64,000 nucleotides of DNA from Anaerosporomusa subterranea (GTDB lineage: Bacteria; Bacillota; Negativicutes; Sporomusales; Acetonemataceae), in contig NZ_LSGP01000026.1 in the NCBI RefSeq assembly GCF_001611555.1, forward strand, positions 1 to 64,000, given 5' to 3'. Below are positions 53,136 through 59,915 of the stretch, in pieces; positions within the stretch are counted from its first letter, which is position 1; each line of letters begins with the position of its first letter. A model generated the notes under the pieces. It ran no database searches. It saw nothing but the letters and a program-made list of their open reading frames with translations, and was not told the DNA's origin. Both the position numbers and the translations under genes were made by a program.

Positions 53136-53165
53136 AAAAGATTGCGAAAGCAATCTTTTTTTTAC
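53136..53165 (+). terminator. Terminator after UbiB-family gene
   Basis: Stem AGATTGC/GCAATCT with a GAAA loop and eight T. Confidence 0.85.
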
Positions 53166-53189
53166 GGCTAAGGAAAATGTCACAAAAGC

Positions 53190-53233
53190 CTCATAACTTC
53201 TTCATAAGATATTCAAATGCTATACAGTATACT
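53190..53233 (+). promoter_or_regulatory. TTCAT-repeat promoter H
   Basis: CTCAT (53190), TTCAT (53201) and TTCAA (53212) are 11 bp apart; TATACT at 53228 starts 16 bp after the last repeat. Confidence 0.68.
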
Positions 53234-53346
53234 ACAAATGAAAGGAGCGATAGAATAGTAGGAAAGCGCAAAAATAGGCTAGTCAGCAAAGCAGTAGCTA
53301 TGATGGGCTGAAATAAAAATTACAAATAAATGTGGAGGAAAAGATC

Positions 53347-53652
53347 ATGAAAAAAAGTTGGATTTTTGGGATTGCCGCATTAGTAGTGGTGATGGGGGCA
53401 TCGTTCGCCTTGGCAGCAACACCGGCTCCCCAATCGATGATGGGGCAAGGCATGGATATGACCCAAATGGGCGAGTTTCATCAGCAAATGGTCGAACAAC
53501 ACGTCAAAGATGGCGTCTTGACGCCTGAACAGGCAAAAAGTATGAATGACCACATGACGCAAATGGGTTCGATGATGAACAGCGGCATAATGGGTGGGAA
53601 CGGATCGAGCATGATGGGCCAAGGTATGATGAAAGCTGCCCCCCAACAATAA
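53347..53652 (+). CDS. Small secreted Met-rich protein
   Basis: The 101-residue product has a signal peptide (WIFGIAALVVVMGASFALAA) and a mature part with many Met (SMMGQGMDMTQMG, MTQMGSMMNSGIMGG) around a helix EQHVKDGVLTPEQAKSM like those of DUF2680 proteins. ATG 53347 follows GTGGAGG. A periplasmic Cu-binding role is inferred. Confidence 0.75.
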   Translation: MKKSWIFGIAALVVVMGASFALAATPAPQSMMGQGMDMTQMGEFHQQMVEQHVKDGVLTPEQAKSMNDHMTQMGSMMNSGIMGGNGSSMMGQGMMKAAPQQ

Positions 53653-53675
53653 CCAACATAAGAGTTAGTGCAGGA

Positions 53676-53716
53676 GGCCATCTAAAAAGCATCTTGCTTT
53701 TTAGATGGCCCCTTTT
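53676..53716 (+). terminator. Terminator
   Basis: Perfect 15-bp stem GGCCATCTAAAAAGC/GCTTTTTAGATGGCC, then CCTTTT. Confidence 0.85.
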
Positions 53717-53802
53717 CTTAGTTTTTTGTCGCCAGTCAGTTGAAATGACGGCGACTTTTCATTTTTTCTTGCACAAGGTGGCATTCTCCAACATACTGAT
53801 TG

Positions 53803-54252
53803 TCATGTGGTAGCAGAGGAAGTACGTAAACTGGCCGAGCAATCAGAAGCGGTGGCAAAGAAAATTGCCGCTATGATCGGCGAAATCCAGGAGGATACCG
53901 TGCGGGCTGTAGCGGCTATGCAGAACGGCACGCGCGAGGTTAAGACTGGTACCAAAGTAGTGAATAACGCTGGGCAGGCGTTTGGTGAAATCGCATCTTT
54001 CGTTGAAAAAGTATCCGAGCAGGTTAGCGAGATTGCATTAGCGATTGAGAAAATTGCCGTTAACAGCGGGCACGTCGTTGCTTCTATGCGGGAAATTGAT
54101 CGTGTAAGCAAGCATACTACCGCCGAGACCCAGACAATTTCGGCAGCCACTGAAGAACAGTCGGCCTCAATGGAGGAGATGGCAGCATCTAGTCAGCGGC
54201 TAGCACAAATGGCACTGGACTGGAAGGCGCTGTTAAACAATTTAAGGTATAA
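53803..54252 (+). pseudogene. Truncated, frameshifted chemotaxis receptor (MCP) tail
   Basis: The frame opens at VVAEEVRKLAEQSE, the core of the MCP signalling tip, with no start codon or N-terminal part, and runs through the C-terminal helix (ATEEQSASMEEMAASSQRLA). One base is missing near 54220: adding C in GAC-TGGAAGG restores LEGAVKQFKV and a stop at 54252, the usual MCP end. Confidence 0.85.
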
Positions 54253-54253
54253 A

Positions 54254-54288
54254 CAAAAGAGCTGCCCAATAACGCAGCTCTTTTGTTC
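54254..54288. terminator. Terminator after MCP remnant
   Basis: Stem CAAAAGAGCTGC/GCAGCTCTTTTG directly behind the restored stop codon. Bidirectional, also serving the minus-strand gene at 54315. Confidence 0.8.
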
Positions 54289-54314
54289 TATAATATGGAA
54301 TGGGTTCTTCCTGT

Positions 54315-54512
54315 TCAAATTATCTTTTCCAATGCATAACCTTCGAGCTTCTTTGTTTGCATATACTCTTGAAGTTTTGCTTCTAGTTGCTGATATAACC
54401 TGTCGCTTTCGTCAAAGCGCTTTGTTTGGTCTAACTGGTTAATGCTTTGAACCAAGTGGCGAATTTCATCTATTATGGCGTTATCGGTGTCCTGATGTTG
54501 AGCGAAGTTCAC
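54315..54512 (-). CDS. Small helical protein, 65 aa
   Basis: A charged, helical, cytosolic-type protein (DEIRHLVQSINQLDQTKRFD; LYQQLEAKLQEYMQTKK). GTG 54512 follows AAGGGAG. It lies behind a TTCAT-repeat promoter, which supports it being real. No family recognised. Confidence 0.68.
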   Translation of the reverse strand: MNFAQHQDTDNAIIDEIRHLVQSINQLDQTKRFDESDRLYQQLEAKLQEYMQTKKLEGYALEKII

Positions 54513-54567
54513 AGCGTTTCACTCCCTTGTATTATGTTTGGCCCCAGAATAGTTTCGTTTTATCTAT

Positions 54568-54599
54568 ATCATAAAGTACAGATATGAATATATAATGAA
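54568..54599 (-). promoter_or_regulatory. TTCAT-repeat promoter I (minus strand)
   Basis: On the minus strand TTCAT (54599-54595) and TTCAT (54588-54584) are 11 bp apart, then TATGAT (54573-54568) 15 bp after the second. Confidence 0.78.
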
Positions 54600-54692
54600 A
54601 GGTTTATAGAGATGTTATGAAATTTTTTGTGAGAAAGCGCAGTCTGGTGTGAAGTGATTCGCGAGTTGACGCCTGGTTTATGATCCAAAGAA

Positions 54693-54741
54693 AAGAAACG
54701 AGATATTCGAACCTCGTCGGCTTCGAATATCTCGTTTCTTA
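54693..54741. terminator. Hairpin terminator after multicopper oxidase remnant
   Basis: Perfect 19-bp arms (AAGAAACGAGATATTCGAA) at 54693-54711 and 54722-54740. Confidence 0.75.
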
Positions 54742-54754
54742 CTTGTGATTCCCT

Positions 54755-55945
54755 TTATTTAGCTACAACAGTAGTCATCATACCACCATCTTCGTGGTCA
54801 AGGATGTGGCAGTGAAGCATCCATGTGCCAGGGTTATTCATTGTAAAGGCAATATCGACATACTCGCCGGCAGGTACATTAACGGTATCTTTCCACATTT
54901 CTCGTTCAGGTGCTTTGCCGTTTAGGGATACAATCTGGAATTCAGTGCCGTGAATGTGGATAGGGTGGTCCATTTTCTCAGCCGTGCTTACGTCATTATT
55001 AATAATCCGAACTTTAACAATTTGTCCAAGCTTGACCTGTAACGCAGCAACATCAGGGTACGACTTGCCGTTAATGGTCCAACGCATGCCGCCCTGCATC
55101 TGTGTTTCATTGGTTACAATTGGAGCCGGTGCTCCGTGTCCCGCATGTCCGCCCGCTGGAGCGGCAGGCGTAGAGATAACACTATGAGACGCCATGTCCA
55201 TTACTGAATTTAGGTCAAGCGTAAAGTCAGGTATCCGGTTCTCAATGCCGGCAAACCCTTTCGGTTGAGGTGCGACAAAAGGTGATGTTGCAGAGGCAAC
55301 TTCCCCTTGTTGGTATTGCATAGGAATTTTAATGCCTAGTTCACTTCGGTCGCTCTCTATTGTATAGGCTAGGCCTACTTCGCCACTGCCGCCACTTCAG
55401 CGTCAAGCCGTTCGCCAGGCGATAAGGTTAGCACATCCGTCTCGTACGGCTGTGACAAAGGATGGCCGTCGGTATGGGTAACGCGGAAACGGTGCCCGGA
55501 TATTTTGATAGTATGAACAGCCGCAGTCGATGCGTTAATAAAACGAAGCTTGTGCAATTCGCCTTTCTTCATGACTAAGGTTGAATTGCTGAACCAGACT
55601 TCCGTTCACTGTCTCGATATTCCCAAGCGCTCCATAGCACCTCTGGCTGTACCTTTGAGGCGATTGCCGTTTGTGTCAAGGTACCAGTCATCTAACACCA
55701 TAGATATGGTCGTCGCTGTATTTATCGTCTTCCGGAGCCTTGACGATAATTGGAGCATATAAACCATTGTCAACCTGGTCAAGTACAGGCCGATAGTGAG
55801 AATGGTACCAATATGTTCCCGATTCGCTCACTATAAATGAGTAGGAGTACTTTTCACCGGGTTTGATAGTTTTACCTGGTCCATCCTGGTCGTTAGGTAT
55901 TACAAGACCGTGCCAGTGAATGTAGACGGCCCCTTCCTTTTTAAA
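54755..55945 (-). pseudogene. Multicopper oxidase, decayed
   Basis: Pieces in different frames keep all copper motifs: AVYIHWHGL and YWYHSH (near 55935 and 55800), LHKLRFINAST and LSPGERLDAEV (55375-55572), then HPIHIHG and MLHCHILDHEDGGMM in the C-terminal part (54755-55321). The N-terminus before the first copper motif is absent, replaced by the lgt promoter region, and there are at least three frame breaks (about 55700, 55570 and 55340-55375). Confidence 0.88.
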
Positions 55946-55957
55946 TAGCAGAGGTTA

Positions 55958-56000
55958 TTCAAAGTTTATTCATAAGATCATCACATTGTCTTGGTAAAAT
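55958..56000 (+). promoter_or_regulatory. TTCAT-repeat promoter J (lgt)
   Basis: TTCAA (55958), TTCAT (55969) and ATCAC (55980) are 11 bp apart; TAAAAT at 55995 is 15 bp after the last. Confidence 0.7.
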
Positions 56001-56043
56001 CAAGTCAGAAGGTTGAGACATCCACATAACAAGGAGGAACGGT

Positions 56044-56832
56044 ATGTATCCGATACTATTTAGTATAAACGGATTTGAGGTTCGCGCCTGGGGTCTGCTG
56101 GTAGGCCTCGGTATTCTTGCCGGACTATGGTTAGCAACCCGGCTGGCGAAGAACAGTGAATTTAGCGAAGAGATGCTGCAGGAATATCTGATATACGGAG
56201 TGATGGTGGGTTTCATCGGCGCCCGGCTATGGGAGGTAATGTTTTCATGGCAGCAATATGTAGATAACCCACTGCACGCACTAATGTTTTGGGATGGTGG
56301 TCTATCTATTCAGGGGGCAGTAGCTGCTAATGCACTATTAGCATGGTGGTATTTCACCCGTAAAGGGCTTTCCTTTTGGCGATTTGCCGATATTGCCGCC
56401 CCGGCCCTTATTTTAGGTCAAGCCATAGGCCGTATTGGCTGTTTTTTCAATGGCGATGCGTATGGCAAACCAACCGATGCCTGGTATGGTGTAATCTATC
56501 ATCCAGGTACACCTGCCTATCAGGCTTGGGGACCGGCGCCGTTGGTACCGGCTGAATTAATGGAAGCAGGTCTGGATTTGGTTATTCTTGCCGTATTACT
56601 GCGTATATTCCGTCGCAAACAATTCGACGGTCAAGTTGCGTTAGCTTATTTTGTGTTGTACTCACTGGCTCGGTTTGGCTTGGAGTTCTTACGGACTGAC
56701 AGTCTGATGATCGGCGGTATAAAGGCAGCGCAATTAACTGCACTGTTGACGGCACTAGTAGCGGCGGGCTGGTGGATGTGGCGAAGCAGAAAACCGTTAA
56801 CACCGAAAGCAAAACGTGCGCGGCGTAAATGA
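56044..56832 (+). CDS. lgt: Prolipoprotein diacylglyceryl transferase
   Basis: The 262-residue membrane enzyme adds diacylglycerol to the lipobox Cys of prolipoproteins. It has seven helices, the Arg of YGVMVGFIGARLWEV, the GGLSIQG loop and the Lgt signature GQAIGRIGCFFNGDAYGKP. The usual His before GGL reads Asp (WDGGLS). ATG 56044 follows AAGGAGG. Control by promoter J, shared with secreted metal proteins, is unusual for this housekeeping function, so it may be a second, stress-linked lgt. Confidence 0.94.
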   Translation: MYPILFSINGFEVRAWGLLVGLGILAGLWLATRLAKNSEFSEEMLQEYLIYGVMVGFIGARLWEVMFSWQQYVDNPLHALMFWDGGLSIQGAVAANALLAWWYFTRKGLSFWRFADIAAPALILGQAIGRIGCFFNGDAYGKPTDAWYGVIYHPGTPAYQAWGPAPLVPAELMEAGLDLVILAVLLRIFRRKQFDGQVALAYFVLYSLARFGLEFLRTDSLMIGGIKAAQLTALLTALVAAGWWMWRSRKPLTPKAKRARRK

Positions 56833-56927
56833 TGCTTTCGAAGTCGAAGCGGGCCTGAAGATGATGAGAAAATGGCTAATAGGTGTAGTCGTTGCCATGT
56901 AAAACAACATCAGTCAATCACAATATA

Positions 56928-56959
56928 TTCATTGTTTATTCATATTGGCTTGATATACT
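56928..56959 (+). promoter_or_regulatory. TTCAT-repeat promoter K
   Basis: TTCAT at 56928 and 56939 (11 bp apart, plus a weak ATCAC at 56917); TATACT at 56954, 15 bp after the second. Confidence 0.78.
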
Positions 56960-57007
56960 TGAGACATGGGAAATAGCAACAATAAAGATAGAAGGAAGAG
57001 GGACACT

Positions 57008-57379
57008 ATGAAAAAGACAATTGCCACGTTTGTTCTGGGTGGCTTTATTACTGCAGGCGCTTTTGGCCTAGCCTATGGACTTCCGATTACCAGCGCTGCT
57101 GAAAAAACTGCTCCCGCCATGATACAGATGGATCCAAAAGCAACGGCGGATATGATGAAACAGTGCACTGAGATGATGAAAAATCCCGAGATGCAAAAGA
57201 TGATGCAAACAATGATGCCGGAAGGAGATTCTAAGGCAGCAGATCCGAAGGCAACGGCGGATATGATGAAACAGTGCGCCGAGATGATGAAAAATCCAGA
57301 AATGCAGACGATGATGAATCCGGCGCAAACTAATTCTTCGCCAGCGGAAGAAACGAACCATTTGTCGCATCATCAATAA
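57008..57379 (+). CDS. Secreted protein with duplicated Met-rich unit
   Basis: The 123-residue product has a signal peptide shared with the protein at 47530 and two copies of a unit DPKATADMMKQCxEMMKNPE followed by MQxMM, each with one Cys. The tail ends in NHLSHHQ. ATG 57008 follows GGAAGAGGG. Met, Cys and His ligands outside the membrane suggest Cu(I) binding (inference). Confidence 0.75.
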   Translation: MKKTIATFVLGGFITAGAFGLAYGLPITSAAEKTAPAMIQMDPKATADMMKQCTEMMKNPEMQKMMQTMMPEGDSKAADPKATADMMKQCAEMMKNPEMQTMMNPAQTNSSPAEETNHLSHHQ

Positions 57380-57394
57380 CAGTATAGAAGAGCA

Positions 57395-57530
57395 CGGGCA
57401 CAAAAACGCCCATCTACGTTGTTGACCCCGCGAACCCATTGCTAGCGTACCCTATAGTACGCGTCACTGCTGGGCCCGCGGGGCCGCCTAGTATCTGGAC
57501 CTTTCTGAACGCCCTGAAAAATAGGTTTAT
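57395..57530. repeat. Short MITE-like repeat
   Basis: AAAACGCCCATCTACGTTG (left) and TATCTGGACCTTTCTGAACG (right, inverted relation) resemble the ends of 50128-50413. The interior is an imperfect hairpin (GACCCCGCGAACCCA... against TGGGCCCGCGGGG). Confidence 0.5.
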
Positions 57531-57581
57531 CGACAGTATGGCGGGTATAAAAACGCCGGTGTTCTTCTATTCTAAAATAAT

Positions 57582-57610
57582 TTGACTTTTCTAGACGACT
57601 GGTCTATTAT
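57582..57610 (+). promoter_or_regulatory. tetR promoter with TAGAC-N5-GTCTA operator
   Basis: TTGACT (57582-57587), 17-bp spacer, TATTAT (57605-57610). The operator TAGACGACTGGTCTA (57592-57606) overlaps spacer and -10. The same 15 bases occur at 58244-58258. Confidence 0.82.
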
Positions 57611-57616
57611 TTAAAT

Positions 57617-58201
57617 ATGGATAAAAATACAAGACAGAAACTGATTAAAGCAGGCGCTAAAGCAATGTTGGCCAAGAGCTATCATGCTGTGGGAATACAA
57701 GAAATTTTGGCAGCAGTAGATGTTCCTAAAGGGTCTTTTTATCATTATTTTGATTCTAAAGAGTCTTTTGGGGTTGCCATTATCGAGTATTATGGTGAAC
57801 AGCTTGCTAATGCCATTAGGAAAAAAGTAACTGACTCTAATTATTCTCCTAGACAAAGAATTGTAGAATACTTCTTAGCAATTCGTGATTATTATGCGTT
57901 AAACGGCTGCGGTCATGGCTGCTTAGTGGCAAAATTGGCGACCGAGGTTGCTGATCCCAGTGCCTGCATGCGAGACGCTCTCAAACGAGAATTTGATAAA
58001 TGGACCGAGTTATTTGCAGCTTGTATAAAGGAAGGCCAGGTGAAAGGCGAAATCAATTCTGATCATAGCGCCGACGCTATGGCAGAGTTTTTATATACCT
58101 CCTGGGAAGGGGCCCTTGTGCGAATGCAGGTAAATAACGATTTGAGTCCGATTAATCATTTTATTGATTTTGCGATCGACAGAATTATACCGAAACCCTA
58201 G
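57617..58201 (+). CDS. TetR-family regulator of acyl-CoA dehydrogenase
   Basis: The 194-residue protein has the TetR helix-turn-helix (HAVGIQEILAAVDVPKGSFY-HYFDSK) and a C-terminal ligand domain of the AcrR/TetR_C type. ATG 57617 starts only six bases after the -10 box and has no ribosome binding site, so the mRNA is probably leaderless. It most likely represses itself and the next gene through identical operators. Confidence 0.9.
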   Translation: MDKNTRQKLIKAGAKAMLAKSYHAVGIQEILAAVDVPKGSFYHYFDSKESFGVAIIEYYGEQLANAIRKKVTDSNYSPRQRIVEYFLAIRDYYALNGCGHGCLVAKLATEVADPSACMRDALKREFDKWTELFAACIKEGQVKGEINSDHSADAMAEFLYTSWEGALVRMQVNNDLSPINHFIDFAIDRIIPKP

Positions 58202-58230
58202 AATATGGTGAACTCTAGGTTCACCATATT
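58202..58230. terminator. Hairpin after tetR
   Basis: Perfect 12-bp stem AATATGGTGAAC/GTTCACCATATT without a T run. Confidence 0.5.
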
Positions 58231-58243
58231 CAAACAGCTGTTG

Positions 58244-58261
58244 TAGACGACTGGTCTACTA
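58244..58261 (+). promoter_or_regulatory. TetR operator upstream of acyl-CoA dehydrogenase
   Basis: TAGACGACTGGTCTA is identical to the tetR operator and runs into a -10-like TACTAT (58256-58261). Confidence 0.8.
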
Positions 58262-58295
58262 TAGAATGAGCAAGAAAAGATTAAGGGGGAGAGTC

Positions 58296-59435
58296 ATGAA
58301 TTTTGTATTAGGCGCCGAACAAGAAGAAATCCGCAGAATGGTACGTGATTTTGCTGCTAAGGAAGTTGCACCAAGTGCTGCAGAGCGAGATGAGAAAGAG
58401 CTTTTTCCGAGAGAAATTTTTGACAAGATGGGGGAACTTGGCATATTAGGGTTGCCTTATCCTGAAGAATATGGCGGAGCGGGAAGCGACTTTCTGAGTT
58501 ATGCTATCGCAGTAGAAGAGATTTCTCGCGTCTGCGGATCTACGGGTATCGGCCTATCTGTTCATGTATCACTCTGTGCGTGGCCTATTTTCAAGTATGG
58601 TACAGAAGATCAAAAGCAGAAATACCTGCGTCCGCTGGTTGAAGGCTGTAAATTAGGTGCATTTGGATTAACTGAGCCAAATGCCGGGACAGATGCGGCT
58701 GCGGGGTCCACTATCGCAGTAAGAGATGGCGATAGCTACATCCTTAACGGAACCAAGGTTTTTAGCACCAATGGCGGAGAAGCCGAAATAGAGGTTATAT
58801 TTGCTGCAACTGACAAAGCGGCAGGCTTAAAGGGCATGAGTGCTTTTATTGTGGAAAAGGGTACTCATGGACTTCATTTCGGTAAGAAAGAGACTAAAAT
58901 GGGTATCCGTTCGTCTGTGCAACGCGAGGTCATTATGGAGGACTGCCGTGTGCCTGCCGCTAATTTGCTTGGTAAAGAAGGCGAAGGTTTCAAGATTGCA
59001 ATGACCACATTGGATGGCGGCCGGATTGGAGTGGCGGCGCAAGCATTAGGCTTAGCGCAAGGTGCGCTGGATGAGGCGATTAAGTATTCTAAGCAACGGG
59101 TCCAATTTGGGAAACCGATTGCCACATTCCAAGGTGTAAACTTCATGCTAGCCGACATGGCCACAAAAGTCGAAGCAGCCAGATTTCTGGTATATCGCGC
59201 AGCGTTTAATAAGTCTAATCATCTTCCATATGCGAAAGAGGCAGCAATGGCGAAACTGTTTGCTTCAGACGTGGCTATGGAAGTAACCACAGATGCAGTT
59301 CAGGTCTTTGGGGGCTATGGCTATAGCCGTGAGTATCCTGTAGAACGTATGATGCGGGATGCAAAGATTACCCAGATCTATGAAGGTACAAACCAAGCGC
59401 AACGCATGGTTATCGCTGCCAATATTCTTAAATAA
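58296..59435 (+). CDS. Acyl-CoA dehydrogenase
   Basis: The 379-residue flavoenzyme has the family signatures [62 protein letters not shown] and the catalytic Glu region [14 protein letters not shown]. It oxidises acyl-CoA thioesters, likely of short chain (butyryl-CoA type, by motif). ATG 58296 follows AAGGGGGA. No electron-transfer flavoprotein genes adjoin. The TetR operator suggests induction by acyl-CoA or fatty acid. Confidence 0.94.
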   Translation: MNFVLGAEQEEIRRMVRDFAAKEVAPSAAERDEKELFPREIFDKMGELGILGLPYPEEYGGAGSDFLSYAIAVEEISRVCGSTGIGLSVHVSLCAWPIFKYGTEDQKQKYLRPLVEGCKLGAFGLTEPNAGTDAAAGSTIAVRDGDSYILNGTKVFSTNGGEAEIEVIFAATDKAAGLKGMSAFIVEKGTHGLHFGKKETKMGIRSSVQREVIMEDCRVPAANLLGKEGEGFKIAMTTLDGGRIGVAAQALGLAQGALDEAIKYSKQRVQFGKPIATFQGVNFMLADMATKVEAARFLVYRAAFNKSNHLPYAKEAAMAKLFASDVAMEVTTDAVQVFGGYGYSREYPVERMMRDAKITQIYEGTNQAQRMVIAANILK

Positions 59436-59568
59436 TTATTGGCGTCACTTCTCAAAATTTAGAAATACTGCTAAACATGCAATCTCCTATTTATTCCACT
59501 TATAAAGTGATATGTACTGTAAACAATAGTAGCGTATCAATAAATATTCAATTCGTAGGAGGTTGCAT

Positions 59569-59778
59569 ATGACTGTAAAGAAAGACTTGGAAAAGGCTGT
59601 CGCTGCTGCTGAAGCGGCGAAAGGTACGTACGCCGCATTTTCCGCATCTACTGACGATCAAGGTGCTCAAACCATGTTCGACCAAATGACGCAGGATATG
59701 GATCGCCATATTGCACAGCTCAACAGCCGGCTAAGCTCTACTGCGGAAAACAAGCTAAGTAACCAACAAAATTCATAA
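59569..59778 (+). CDS. DUF1657 protein
   Basis: The 69-residue helical protein (VKKDLEKAVAAAEAAKGTYA, MFDQMTQDMDRHIAQLNSRL) fits DUF1657, small proteins common in spore formers. ATG 59569 follows AGGAGG by six bases. Monocistronic. Confidence 0.78.
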   Translation: MTVKKDLEKAVAAAEAAKGTYAAFSASTDDQGAQTMFDQMTQDMDRHIAQLNSRLSSTAENKLSNQQNS

Positions 59779-59785
59779 AGCAGAA

Positions 59786-59826
59786 GAAAATACTGCCGAC
59801 ATTTTTGTCGGCAGTATTTTCTTCAA
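59786..59826 (+). terminator. Terminator after DUF1657 gene
   Basis: Stem GAAAATACTGCCGAC/GTCGGCAGTATTTTC with a T-rich loop. Bases 59827-59915 beyond it hold no gene. Confidence 0.8.
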
Positions 59827-59915
59827 GCAATAACCGCTCGTTGTGTCGCTCGTGCGCATTGCGGGGCTTGTGCTAACGTACTCCGTATTTTCCACGAGAT
59901 GCGCTAGCAGTTTAC

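Noticed and set aside
53123-53311. A 62-residue frame starting MIGMKKIAKAIFF
   Set aside because: It runs through the terminator of the UbiB-family gene and through promoter H and has no ribosome binding site.
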